The notes: generated from the sequence alone by a model not told the origin. Numbered from the stretch's first letter, positions 8,881 through 17,296 are shown. The stretch: 64,000 bases of DNA from Streptomyces sp. NBC_00234 (GCF_036195325.1 NZ_CP108101.1:6696001-6760000); one strand, 5' to 3'. Made by a program: numbers and translations.

Positions 8881-10898
8881 GCGGGGACCTCCAGAGGGTC
8901 GAGCTTGTTGGCTTTCCGGATCTCGTCGACGATACGGCCGATGATCTCCGTGATACCGAAGTCCTTCGGCGTGAAGACGGCGGCGACGCCGGCTCCGATC
9001 AGGGCGGCGGCGTCCGCGGGCGGGATGATGCCGCCCGCGATCACCGGAATGTCCGTCGCGCCGGCCTCGCGCAGCCGGTGCAGCACGTCGGGCACCAGCT
9101 CGGCGTGCGAGCCGGACAGGATCGACAGACCGACGCAGTGGACGTCCTCGGCGACGGCCGCCGAGACGATCTGCTCCGGAGTCAGCCTGATCCCCTGGTA
9201 GACCACCTCGAAACCGGCGTCCCGGGCCCGTACGGCGATCTGCTCGGCGCCGTTGGAGTGCCCGTCCAGACCCGGCTTGCCCACCAGCAGGCGGAGCCGG
9301 CCGGTGCCCAGGTCCTCGGCGGTGCGGGCGACCTTCTCGCGGACGAGGGCGAGCGGGGTGCCCGCCTCCGCCGTCACCGCGACCGGGGCCGAGGAGACTC
9401 CGGTCGGGGCCCGGAACTCGCCGAAGACGTCGCGCAGGGCCCAGGACCACTCGCCGGTGGTGACGCCCGCCCGGGCGCACTCCACCGTCGCTTCCATCAT
9501 GTTCTCGGTGCCCGCGGCGGCCTTCTTCAGCGCGGCGAGCGCCTCGGTGGCCCGTGCCTCGTCGCGGTTGTCGCGCCACTCGTGCAGCGCGGCGACGACC
9601 CCGGCCTCGTTCTCCGGATCGACCGTCATGATGGCGGCGTCCAGGTCGGCTGTGAGGGGGTTGGGTTCCGTCGTCTCGTAGATGTTGACGCCGACGATCT
9701 TCTCCTCGCCGCCCTCGATCCGGGCCCGCCGTGCGGCGTGCGAGGACACCAGCTCGGACTTGAGGTAACCGGACTCGACGGCGGCCATGGCGCCGCCCAT
9801 CTGCTGGATGCGGTCGATCTCGGCGAGGGACTCGGTGACCAGGGAGTCCACCTTGGCCTCGACGACGTGCGACCCGGCGAAGATGTCCTCGTACTCCAGC
9901 AGGTCGCTCTCGTGCGCGAGGACCTGCTGGATACGGAGCGACCACTGCTGGTCCCAGGGGCGGGGGAGCCCCAGGGCCTCGTTCCAGGCCGGCAGCTGGA
10001 CGGCGCGGGCGCGGGCGTCCTTGGACAGGGTGACGGCGAGCATCTCCAGCACGATGCGCTGGACGTTGTTCTCCGGCTGCGCCTCGGTCAGACCCAGCGA
10101 GTTGACCTGCACGCCGTAGCGGAAGCGGCGCTGCTTGGGGTTCACGATGCCGTACCGCTCGCGGGTGACCTGGTCCCAGATGCGGCCGAAGGCGCGCATC
10201 TTGCACATCTCCTCGATGAAGCGGACGCCCGCGTTCACGAAGAAGGAGATCCGGGCGACCACGTCGCCGAACTTCTCCTCGGGCACCTGGCCGGAGTCGC
10301 GGACCGCGTCGAGGACCGCGATGGCCGTCGACATGGCGTACGCGATCTCCTGGACCGGAGTGGCTCCCGCCTCCTGCAGGTGGTAACTGCAGATGTTGAT
10401 CGGGTTCCACTTCGGAATGTGGTTGACCGTGTACGTGATCATGTCGGTCGTCAGCCGCAGCGAAGGCCCCGGCGGGAACACGTGCGTCCCGCGCGAGAGG
10501 TACTCCTTCACGATGTCGTTCTGCGTCGTGCCCTGGAGCTTGCCGGCGTCGGCGCCCTGCTCCTCGGCGACCACCTGGTAGAGCGCCAGCAGCCACATCG
10601 CGGTGGCGTTGATCGTCATCGAGGTGTTCATCTGCTCCAGGGGGATGTCCTGGAACAGCCGACGCATGTCGCCGAGATGCGAGACGGGCACGCCGACCCG
10701 GCCCACCTCGCCGCGGGCGAGGACGTGGTCCGGGTCGTAACCCGTCTGCGTCGGCAGGTCGAAGGCGACCGACAGACCGGTCTGGCCCTTGGCGAGGTTG
10801 CGCCGGTAGAGCTCGTTGGACGCCTCGGCCGTCGAGTGACCGGCGTACGTCCGCATGAGCCACGGGCGGTCCTTCGGGCGGCCACTCATGTCAGACAT
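8877..10898 (-). CDS. ecm: Coenzyme B12-dependent ethylmalonyl-CoA mutase (MeaA-type)
   Basis: Single-chain mutase of 673 residues in the methylmalonyl-CoA mutase superfamily. It has an N-terminal substrate barrel (RTYAGHSTAEASNELYRRNL, GLSVAFDLPTQTGYDPDH) and a C-terminal B12 domain (LLVGKPGLDGHSNGAEQIAV contains the cobalamin-binding D-x-H-x2-G motif; later GLSILSGSHAELVP and VIAGGIIP). The direct ccr neighbour upstream makes ethylmalonyl-CoA to methylsuccinyl-CoA the best reaction. Start may be ATG 10898 (overlapping the ccr stop) or ATG 10889; both are possible. A methylmalonyl- or isobutyryl-CoA mutase is less likely, because the gene is monocistronic for its subunit and sits in this operon. 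Confidence 0.92.
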   Translation of the reverse strand: MSDMSGRPKDRPWLMRTYAGHSTAEASNELYRRNLAKGQTGLSVAFDLPTQTGYDPDHVLARGEVGRVGVPVSHLGDMRRLFQDIPLEQMNTSMTINATAMWLLALYQVVAEEQGADAGKLQGTTQNDIVKEYLSRGTHVFPPGPSLRLTTDMITYTVNHIPKWNPINICSYHLQEAGATPVQEIAYAMSTAIAVLDAVRDSGQVPEEKFGDVVARISFFVNAGVRFIEEMCKMRAFGRIWDQVTRERYGIVNPKQRRFRYGVQVNSLGLTEAQPENNVQRIVLEMLAVTLSKDARARAVQLPAWNEALGLPRPWDQQWSLRIQQVLAHESDLLEYEDIFAGSHVVEAKVDSLVTESLAEIDRIQQMGGAMAAVESGYLKSELVSSHAARRARIEGGEEKIVGVNIYETTEPNPLTADLDAAIMTVDPENEAGVVAALHEWRDNRDEARATEALAALKKAAAGTENMMEATVECARAGVTTGEWSWALRDVFGEFRAPTGVSSAPVAVTAEAGTPLALVREKVARTAEDLGTGRLRLLVGKPGLDGHSNGAEQIAVRARDAGFEVVYQGIRLTPEQIVSAAVAEDVHCVGLSILSGSHAELVPDVLHRLREAGATDIPVIAGGIIPPADAAALIGAGVAAVFTPKDFGITEIIGRIVDEIRKANKLDPLEVPA

Positions 10899-12228
10899 TC
10901 CGGAAGCGGTTGATGGCGTCGATGTGCTGCTCGCGCAGCTCGTGGTTGCTCACGCCCATGCCCTCCTGGGGGGCCAGCGCCAGCACGCCGACCTTGCCCT
11001 GGTGGAGGTTGCGGTGCACGTCGTACGCGGCCTGGCCGGTGTCCTCCAGGGAGTACACCTTCGACAGCGTCGGGTGGATCTTCCCCTTGGCGACCAGGCG
11101 GTTGGCCTCCCACGCCTCGCGGTAGTTGGCGAAGTGCGAGCCCACGATCCTCTTGAGCGACATCCACAGGTAGCGGTTGTCGTACTCGTGGTTGTAGCCC
11201 GAGGTCGAGGCGCAGGTGACGATCGTGCCGCCCTTGCGGGTGACGTAGACACTGGCGCCGAAGGTCTCGCGGCCCGGGTGCTCGAAGACGATGTCCACGT
11301 CCTCGCCACCGGTCAGCTCACGGATGCGCTTGCCGAAGCGCTTCCACTCGCGCGGGTCCTGGTTGTGCTCGTCCTTCCAGAACTTGTAGCCCTCGGCGCT
11401 GCGGTCGATGATCGCGGTCGCGCCCATCTTCCGGCAGATGTCCGCCTTCTGCTCGCTGGAGACGACACAGATCGGGTTGGCGCCGCCGGCCAGCGCGAAC
11501 TGCGTGGCGTAGGAGCCGAGTCCGCCGCTCGCGCCCCAGATCAGCACGTTGTCGCCCTGCTTCATGCCCGCACCGTTGCGCGAGACGAGCTGGCGGTACG
11601 CGGTGGAGTTGACCAGGCCGGGAGCCGCGGCCTCCTCCCAGCTGAGGTGCTGCGGCTTCGGCATCAGCTGGTTGGACTTGACGAGCGCGATCTCCGCCAG
11701 CCCGCCGAAGTTGGTCTCGAAGCCCCAGATGCGCTGCTCGGGGTCGAGCATCGTGTCGTTGTGGCCGTCGGAGGACTCCAGCTCGACGGAGAGGCAGTGC
11801 GCGACGACCTCGTCGCCCGGGTTCCAGGCGTTGACGCCGGGCCCGGTGCGCAGGACGACACCCGCGAGGTCGGAGCCGATGACGTGGTACGGGAGGTCGT
11901 GGCGCTTGCTGAGGTCGCTGAGCTTGCCGTACCGCTCCAGGAAGCCGAAGGTCGAGACGGGCTCGAAGATCGACGTCCACACGGAGTTGTAGTTGACCGA
12001 GCTGGCCATGACCGCGACCAGGGCCTCGCCCGGGCCGAGTTCGGGCACCGGCACGTTCTCGACATGGAGCGACTTGCGGGGGTCCTTGTCGCGGCTGGCG
12101 ACGCCGGCGAACATCTCGGCCTCGTCCTTGTGCACGGTGACCGCGCGGTACGACTCGGGGATGGACAGGGCCGCGAAGTCTGCGGCCGTGCTGTCCTGCG
12201 ACTGGATCGCGTCCAGGATTTCCTTCAC
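10891..12228 (-). CDS. ccr: Crotonyl-CoA carboxylase/reductase
   Basis: Zinc-independent MDR-family enzyme of 445 residues, the size known for Streptomyces Ccr. It reductively carboxylates crotonyl-CoA to ethylmalonyl-CoA with NADPH and CO2 and defines the ethylmalonyl-CoA pathway; it also supplies C4 extender units for polyketides. Seen are ASSVNYNSVWTSIFEP, the NADPH-binding WGASGGLGSYATQFALAGGA, and DIVFEHPGRETFGASVYV. GTG 12228 is chosen because GGAGG lies seven bases before it. It is the first gene of a five-gene leftward operon (ccr-ecm-mcl-mch-mcd) with overlaps or very short gaps throughout. Confidence 0.95.
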   Translation of the reverse strand: MKEILDAIQSQDSTAADFAALSIPESYRAVTVHKDEAEMFAGVASRDKDPRKSLHVENVPVPELGPGEALVAVMASSVNYNSVWTSIFEPVSTFGFLERYGKLSDLSKRHDLPYHVIGSDLAGVVLRTGPGVNAWNPGDEVVAHCLSVELESSDGHNDTMLDPEQRIWGFETNFGGLAEIALVKSNQLMPKPQHLSWEEAAAPGLVNSTAYRQLVSRNGAGMKQGDNVLIWGASGGLGSYATQFALAGGANPICVVSSEQKADICRKMGATAIIDRSAEGYKFWKDEHNQDPREWKRFGKRIRELTGGEDVDIVFEHPGRETFGASVYVTRKGGTIVTCASTSGYNHEYDNRYLWMSLKRIVGSHFANYREAWEANRLVAKGKIHPTLSKVYSLEDTGQAAYDVHRNLHQGKVGVLALAPQEGMGVSNHELREQHIDAINRFRNV

Positions 12229-12586
12229 GGTGATGCCTCCGGCAGAGCTGGCGTCGAGGGAACGCTTGAGGGGGTCCCTGCGGTCAGGGGGAGCGGTGCG
12301 GTGTGGAGGTGTGCCGTCGGTTCGGCGGGTGGAGCTTCGGCTTGCTCTGTGGAGCAGAAGGGTTGCCTGTGACGCAGGCGTCCGGGCACGCGAACACATG
12401 GTTTGCGGGGACAGCCGGCGTACGTGAGGTCCCAGCACGCCGGCCGCCCGGACACCATCAACGTATGGCACTCCGTGACACCTGACAAGGCACCGAGTGC
12501 CAACAATTTCTCTCACTTGTCATCCGCAGGGCACGCATGAGCAACACCATGGGCGTTACGGGAGGGTCTGTCCTGCCGACGAGCGG
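12229..12586 (-). promoter_or_regulatory. ccr operon upstream region with nested inverted repeats
   Basis: A 358-base gap upstream of ccr holds no convincing gene. At 12467-12501 lies an inverted repeat, GGCACTCCGTG / CACCGAGTGCC (one mismatch, 13-base spacer). Its right half contains a smaller palindrome, GGCAC-CGA-GTGCC (12489-12501). TTGGCACTC on the minus strand could be a -35 region. This is a likely regulator site for the pathway operon; the nearby TetR gene is one candidate, which is inference only. Confidence 0.45.
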
Positions 12587-13393
12587 TTACGGGGCGGTGC
12601 GGTACACGTACGGCGTCGTCGTGCTCAGCTCCGAGAAGCCCAGCCGGCGCAGGATCGGGGCCGACTGGTCGGACGCGTCCACGTGGAGATGGCTGTATCC
12701 GCGCTCCGCCGCGATCCCGGCGCGGAAGGCCACCAGCGCCCGGTAGATGCCCTTGCCGCGCCACGCCTCGACCGTTCCGCCGCCCCAGAGCCCGGCGAAG
12801 CCCGTGCCCGGGCAGAACTCCATCCGGGCCGAGCTGACCGGCTCCTCGCCCGCCATCGCCAGGACCCCCACGAAACTGTCCGCGTCGTCGGAGGACTCCT
12901 CCAGCCGTGCCAGCACCTGGTGGCCGAGCCGCGACCAGTCCGTGCCGAACGCCCGCTCGTGGGCCCGGCCCATCAGCTCCACACCGGCCGCGTCGGTCAC
13001 GGTCCGCAGCTCGATGCCCTCGGGCAGTTCGACGGTGGTCGGCTGACTCGCGACGGGGGCGACCAGCAGGGTCTCCGGCGGTTCCGGCACGAAACCGGCC
13101 GCAAGCAGCCGCTCCGGCAGGTCGGCGGGCCGGTCGTGGGCGTACACCTTCCACTCGAACTCGCCGTGGCCGAGCGAGCCGAAGTACGCGATCTGGGCCG
13201 CGATCGCCGCGTCGGCCCCCGAGGCGTCCAGACCGGGGGCGGACCACACGACGCCGTTCCAGTCGTCGGCCGCGCCGACCTGGCGTACGACGTCACCGGC
13301 GCGCTCGACCCGGACCCCGGGGCCGTCGGGGCGTGCGTGTTCGCGCATCTCGCGGTCGAACAGGGCGAGCAGAGAATTCCGTTCAGATTCCAT
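12587..13393 (-). CDS. GNAT-family N-acetyltransferase
   Basis: A 268-residue protein with a C-terminal GNAT fold (roughly 130-265). The acetyl-CoA-binding stretch is GGTVEAWRGKGIYRALVAFR, matching the R/Q-x-x-G-x-A pattern in the form RGKGIYRA, followed by the beta-bulge ending HLHVDASDQSAPILRRLGF. The N-terminal half may be a degenerate second GNAT-like domain. The substrate is unknown. It lies 54 bases downstream of the TetR gene on the same strand, with a small GCCCGGG/CCCGGGC hairpin between them (13409-13426), so it may or may not be co-transcribed. Confidence 0.85.
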   Translation of the reverse strand: MESERNSLLALFDREMREHARPDGPGVRVERAGDVVRQVGAADDWNGVVWSAPGLDASGADAAIAAQIAYFGSLGHGEFEWKVYAHDRPADLPERLLAAGFVPEPPETLLVAPVASQPTTVELPEGIELRTVTDAAGVELMGRAHERAFGTDWSRLGHQVLARLEESSDDADSFVGVLAMAGEEPVSSARMEFCPGTGFAGLWGGGTVEAWRGKGIYRALVAFRAGIAAERGYSHLHVDASDQSAPILRRLGFSELSTTTPYVYRTAP

Positions 13394-13447
13394 CCGGCCA
13401 GCTGAGCAGCCCGGGAAGACCCGGGCAACCAGGTTTCCCGGCGCCGC

Positions 13448-14263
13448 TCAGCGCTCCTTCAGAGCCTGCTGGATCGTGCGCATCACTTCGTCCAGCGGGG
13501 CGTCCGTCCGCGCCACCGCGACCAGCACCTCGCCCTCCGTGGTCACGGAGGCGGCCGGGGTCCTGGACGGTTCGGCCGGCGCGGTCCTGCCGGCGCCGAT
13601 CCCGCTCCCGAAGGTGTCCCGGACGATCGCGAAGGCGTGGTCGAGCTGCGCCTCCACATCGCCCTGGCCGTCCGCCCGCAGCCAGCGGCGCAGGACGTGG
13701 TTGTGCGCGGTGACCACGGCCGAGGCGGCCACCTCGGCCAGCAGCGGGTCGTCATTGCCGACGTGGTGGTCGCGCTCGTCGAAATGGCCCAGCAGATAGC
13801 GCGTGAACAGCCGCTCGTAGCGGGCCACCGAGGCGATCTCCGCCTCCCGCAGCGTGGGGACCTCGCGGGTCAGTTTGTAGCGGGCCACGGAGACCGCGGG
13901 CTTGGCCGCGTACATCTTCATGACTTCCTTGATGCCGCGGCAGACCGTGTCGAGCGGGTGCTCGTGCGCCGGTGCCGCGTTGAGGACGGCCTCGGCCCGT
14001 ACGAGGGTGTCGTCGTGGTCCGGGAAGATGGCCTCTTCCTTGGAGCGGAAGTGGCGGAAGAAGGTCCGCCGGGCCACGCCCGCGGCGCCCGCGATCTCGT
14101 CGACCGTCGTTGCCTCGTACCCCTTCGTGGAGAAGAGTTCCATCGCCGCGGCCGCCAGTTCACGGCGCATCTTGAGCCGTTGGGCGGCGGCACGGGTGCC
14201 CGCGGCGGTTTCCGGGGCGTCGGGCGCGGCTGAGGTACGGAGGGACTTGGCGGGCTGGGACAT
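13448..14263 (-). CDS. TetR-family transcriptional regulator
   Basis: DNA-binding regulator of 271 residues. The helix-turn-helix is intact: TVDEIAGAAGVARRTFFRHF at about residues 50-70, followed by RSKEEAIF. The C-terminal ligand domain is followed by a Pro/Ala-rich spacer and a short conserved tail (VARTDAPLDEVMRTIQQAL), unusual for TetR proteins. Its place between the ethylmalonyl-CoA operon and the hydroxyacyl-CoA dehydrogenase suggests it controls one or both, perhaps sensing an acyl-CoA. Start ATG 14263 is preferred; ATG 14281 would add six residues. Confidence 0.88.
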   Translation of the reverse strand: MSQPAKSLRTSAAPDAPETAAGTRAAAQRLKMRRELAAAAMELFSTKGYEATTVDEIAGAAGVARRTFFRHFRSKEEAIFPDHDDTLVRAEAVLNAAPAHEHPLDTVCRGIKEVMKMYAAKPAVSVARYKLTREVPTLREAEIASVARYERLFTRYLLGHFDERDHHVGNDDPLLAEVAASAVVTAHNHVLRRWLRADGQGDVEAQLDHAFAIVRDTFGSGIGAGRTAPAEPSRTPAASVTTEGEVLVAVARTDAPLDEVMRTIQQALKER

Positions 14264-14354
14264 GGTGTGAACGTACTGCATCGGTGCGGGTGGACGCGCC
14301 CGTGGGGGCGGGCCGCCGGAACGGCCCAGCAGCCCGCCCCACCCGGCTCCCGGC

Positions 14355-14520
14355 TCAGAGGGGCCGGCGGCGGGCTTCGCGGCGTCGCGGGGCTGGGGTG
14401 CGCGCCTCGCGGCGTTGTCGTCAATCACCATGGCTCCGCCATGCCTCAATCCTCCGCCTTGCGACGCACGCACCCCAGCCCCGCTCCTTCCTCCGCGCTG
14501 CCCGCCGCCGGCGCCTCTCA
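14355..14520. repeat. Long nested inverted repeat, candidate dispersed Streptomyces palindromic element
   Basis: Two perfect inverted repeats are nested. The outer arms are GCCGGCGGCGGGC (14363-14375) and GCCCGCCGCCGGC (14500-14512), extended by an imperfect outer stem. The inner arms are GCGGGGCTGGGGTGCG (14387-14402) and CGCACCCCAGCCCCGC (14469-14484). In the central loop is a small hairpin, ATGGC-TCC-GCCAT. The element runs into the stop codon of the dehydrogenase gene, so it could end its transcript. The loop reading resembles sequence I recall from many Streptomyces intergenic gaps. Confidence 0.6.
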
Positions 14521-16299
14521 GCGACGGGCATATTCGCGGAAGCCGCGGCCCGTCTTGCGGCCGAGGCAGCCCGCGGCCACCAGATGCTCCAGCAGCGGCG
14601 CCGGGGCGAGACCCGGGTCGCGGAACTCACTGTGCAGGACCTTCTCGATGGCCAGCGAGACATCGAGTCCGACGACGTCGAGGAGCTCGAACGGGCCCAT
14701 CGGGTAGCCGCCGCCCAGCTTCATCGCGGCGTCGATGTCGTCGAGGGTCGCGTAGTGCTCCTCGACCATCTTGATCGCGTTGTTGAGGTACGGGAACAGC
14801 AGCGCGTTCACGATGAAGCCCGCCCGGTCCCCGCAGTCCACCGGGTGCTTGCGCACCTTCACGCAGACCTCGCGGACGGTGGCGTGGACGTCGTCGGTGG
14901 TCAGCACCGTGCGGACCACCTCGACCAGCTTCATCGCCGGCGCCGGGTTGAAGAAGTGCATCCCGATCACGTCCTCGGGACGCGAGGTGGCCCGCGCGAT
15001 CGCGATGACGGGCAGCGACGAGGTCGTGGTGGCCAGCACCGCGCCGGGCCGGCAGACCTTGTCCAGCGTGGCGAAGAGCTGCTGCTTGACCGCCAGGTCC
15101 TCGGCGACCGCCTCGACCGCGAGGTCGACGTCGACGAAGGCGTCCAGGGATCCGGCGGCGGTGATCCGGGCGAGGGTCTCGTCCCGCGCCTCGGCCGTCA
15201 GCCGGCCCTTGGTGACCGAGCGCTCCAGCGACTTCGCGATCCGGCCCCGTGCCGTGTCCGCCTTCTCCTGGCTGCGCGCGGCGAGCACCACGTCGTAACC
15301 GGCCTTCGCGAAGACCTCGGCGATGCCGGAGGCCATCGTCCCGGAGCCCGCGACACCCACGGTCCGCACCGCGCGGCCGGCGACCGCACCCGTGCTCTCC
15401 AGCGGCGTCAGCGCGTCCGGGACCACCGTCTGGCCGCCCGGCGCGTCGTACGTGTAGAAGCCGCGGCCCGTCTTGCGGCCGGTCAGACCCGCCTCGCTGA
15501 GCTGCTTGAGGACCGGGGCCGGGGCGTGCAGCCGGTCGTGCGACGCGGAGTACATCGCCTCCAGGACCGTACGGGCGGTGTCGATGCCGATCAGGTCGAG
15601 CAGGGCGAGGGGGCCCATCGGCAGCCCGCAGCCCAGCCTCATCGCGGCGTCGATGTCCTCGCGGGAGGCGTAGTTCGCCTCGTACATCGCGGCGGCCTGG
15701 TTGAGATAGCCGAACAGCAGACCGTCCGCGACGAAGCCCGGCCGGTCACCGACCGCCACCGGCTCCTTGCCCAGTTCCCTGGCCAGCCGGGTGACGGTCT
15801 CGACGGCCGGCGGCGCGGTGAGCACCGAGGAGACCACCTCGACCAGCTTCATCGCGGGCGCCGGGTTGAAGAAGTGCAGGCCGAGCACCCGCTCGGGGTG
15901 CTGCGACTCGGCGGCCAGCCGGGTCACGGACAGGGCGTTGGTGCCCGTCGCCAGGATCGCGGTCGGGGAGACGACCGCGTCGAGGTCGCGGAAGAGCTGC
16001 TGCTTGATCTCGTACGACTCGGGCACGACCTCGATGACCAGCTCCGCGTCCGCGGCGGCCTGGAGGTCGGAGAAGGTGCGGAACCGGGCGAGGACGTCGC
16101 GCCGCTCCTCCTCGGTGATCCGCTCGCGCCGCACGGCGCGGGCGGTGGAGGCTTCCAGGGAGGCGACGGCCCGGCGGGCGGCCTCGTCGCTGATGTCGAT
16201 ACCGATGACCTCGCGGCCGGCACGGGCCAGGACCTCGGCAATGCCGGTTCCCATGGTGCCGAGGCCGACGACGGCGATGGTGCTGAGCGGGGTGTCCAT
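14518..16299 (-). CDS. Tandem-fused 3-hydroxyacyl-CoA (3-hydroxybutyryl-CoA) dehydrogenase
   Basis: 593 residues made of two complete 3-hydroxyacyl-CoA dehydrogenase units of about 285 residues joined head to tail. Each has its own Rossmann start (VVGLGTMGTGIAEVLARAG; VGVAGSGTMASGIAEVFAKAG), the catalytic block HFFNPAPAMKLVEVV (present twice, identical), and the C-terminal P-M-G-P helix plus G-R-K-T-G-R-G-F end. The usual enzyme is a dimer of single units. Likely role: NAD(P)H reduction of acetoacetyl-CoA to 3-hydroxybutyryl-CoA, feeding crotonyl-CoA to Ccr, or the reverse in beta-oxidation. ATG 16299 is chosen as the only start just before the Rossmann fold. Confidence 0.92.
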   Translation of the reverse strand: MDTPLSTIAVVGLGTMGTGIAEVLARAGREVIGIDISDEAARRAVASLEASTARAVRRERITEEERRDVLARFRTFSDLQAAADAELVIEVVPESYEIKQQLFRDLDAVVSPTAILATGTNALSVTRLAAESQHPERVLGLHFFNPAPAMKLVEVVSSVLTAPPAVETVTRLARELGKEPVAVGDRPGFVADGLLFGYLNQAAAMYEANYASREDIDAAMRLGCGLPMGPLALLDLIGIDTARTVLEAMYSASHDRLHAPAPVLKQLSEAGLTGRKTGRGFYTYDAPGGQTVVPDALTPLESTGAVAGRAVRTVGVAGSGTMASGIAEVFAKAGYDVVLAARSQEKADTARGRIAKSLERSVTKGRLTAEARDETLARITAAGSLDAFVDVDLAVEAVAEDLAVKQQLFATLDKVCRPGAVLATTTSSLPVIAIARATSRPEDVIGMHFFNPAPAMKLVEVVRTVLTTDDVHATVREVCVKVRKHPVDCGDRAGFIVNALLFPYLNNAIKMVEEHYATLDDIDAAMKLGGGYPMGPFELLDVVGLDVSLAIEKVLHSEFRDPGLAPAPLLEHLVAAGCLGRKTGRGFREYARR

Positions 16300-16672
16300 C
16301 ACGGGACTCCTGGGTGAGTGACGACTGAAGAGGAAGCACGGAGCGCACGAGGAAGACGAACCGGCGCGCGGCGTGCGCGAGCTGCATGTCGTGGTGCACG
16401 AACCGGGGCGCTCGAAGCGCACCCCGGCCGGGGAAGGGTGACGGACTCTGTCCCGAAGTCGCGTCTCACAAAGCTGCCGAACCGACAAGCACTCCGGATG
16501 GCTGCGTCACCAGGCCACCGGAGCCTGCGGGGTTGTGCCCCGCTCAGATGAGGTTAACCGGCGGGTAACGAGCGCGCCAGCCCTGGGCCGCTGTGCACTG
16601 GACCACACTTTCCCCGCCCCGGGCGCGACCTCGCGGTCCGTACGGTCCGTGATCGCCGATACGCTGACCGTC
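16300..16672. promoter_or_regulatory. Divergent promoter region between the dehydrogenase and HEAT-repeat genes
   Basis: A 373-base gap between two divergent genes. The notable element is a hyphenated palindrome, GTTAACC-GGC-GGGTAAC (16553-16569, one mismatch), of the size and form bound by TetR-type repressors. No convincing gene is seen. Promoter boxes could not be placed with confidence. Confidence 0.4.
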
Positions 16673-17248
16673 ATGGACGAGGAGTTCCGGTCGCTGACCG
16701 ACCGGCTGCGCGACGAGGCGGGGGAGTCGGCGGCGTACGACCGGCTCCTCGCCACCGAGGACGACGAAGAGCTGGCCCGGGTCCTCGTGGAGCCCGCACG
16801 CCCTCTGTGGGCGCGCGAGATCGCCGCGTTCCGGCTCGGCTGCGGAGGCGACCGCCGGGCCTTCGAGGCCCTGGTCCTCCTCCTCAACCACCGCGATCCC
16901 GAGCGCTGCGTCTCCGCCGCGTACGCACTGGTCCGACTGGGTGACCCCCGCACGCCCCGGGCCGCCGCCGCGCTCGCCACCAACACCCTGCGCACGGCCT
17001 ACGCCCTGCACCCCGTACGGCTGCTGACCGATCTGCGCGCTCCCGAATCGGTGCCCACCCTGGTCAGCACGCTGACCCGGCTGCTCCATCCCGACGAGCC
17101 GCACTGGCGGGTCGCCCTCGCCTGTGTCGAGGGGCTGGGCCGACTGGGTGACGGAGCGGCCCGCCCGGTCCTGGAAGCGGCGCTGCCGCACCCCCGTCTC
17201 GGCGGAGCCGCGGCCGAGGCGCTCGGCCGGCTGCCGGCCGGCCGCTGA
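16673..17248 (+). CDS. HEAT-repeat protein
   Basis: A 191-residue, probably cytoplasmic alpha-helical protein. From about residue 45 onward it is a run of roughly 30-residue units with the HEAT pattern, e.g. AVRAAYALVRLGD-like segments (seen as CVSAAYALVRLGDPRTPRAA and VALACVEGLGRLGDGAARP, then AAEALGRLP). It is a protein-binding scaffold by fold; no enzyme motif is seen. ATG 16673 starts a well-formed acidic N-terminus; an in-frame GTG 24 bases upstream is possible. It ends in a strong bidirectional hairpin shared with the convergent hydrolase gene. Confidence 0.8.
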   Translation: MDEEFRSLTDRLRDEAGESAAYDRLLATEDDEELARVLVEPARPLWAREIAAFRLGCGGDRRAFEALVLLLNHRDPERCVSAAYALVRLGDPRTPRAAAALATNTLRTAYALHPVRLLTDLRAPESVPTLVSTLTRLLHPDEPHWRVALACVEGLGRLGDGAARPVLEAALPHPRLGGAAAEALGRLPAGR

Positions 17249-17281
17249 GGCGGACGGGCCCGGAGGCCGGGCCCGTCCGCC
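17249..17281. terminator. Bidirectional terminator
   Basis: Perfect 15-base inverted repeat GGCGGACGGGCCCGG / CCGGGCCCGTCCGCC with a three-base loop, directly between two convergent stop codons. Confidence 0.85.
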
Positions 17282-17296
17282 GTGGCGTCCGCGCGG

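Noticed and set aside
7900..10863. A 987-codon frame that would fuse a long N-terminus to the CoA lyase
   Set aside because: Upstream of 8880 it reads the mutase gene out of frame and is Arg/Gly/Pro-rich; the ATGA overlap at 8877-8880 marks the true lyase start.
6161..12228. A polyketide biosynthetic cluster suggested by ccr
   Set aside because: No ketosynthase, acyltransferase or carrier protein is present; all neighbours fit central carbon metabolism.
12467..12501. A CIRCE (HrcA) heat-shock operator in the ccr upstream region
   Set aside because: TTGGCACTC and GAGTGCC resemble CIRCE halves, but the spacing is far longer than the nine bases needed.
13394..13447. A firm terminator between the TetR and GNAT genes
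   Set aside because: The GCCCGGG/CCCGGGC stem is only seven pairs and very close to the GNAT start, so I mention it but do not call it.
16535..16672. An N-terminal extension of the HEAT-repeat protein to 16535
   Set aside because: The extra residues cover the divergent palindrome and promoter region and have no repeat character.
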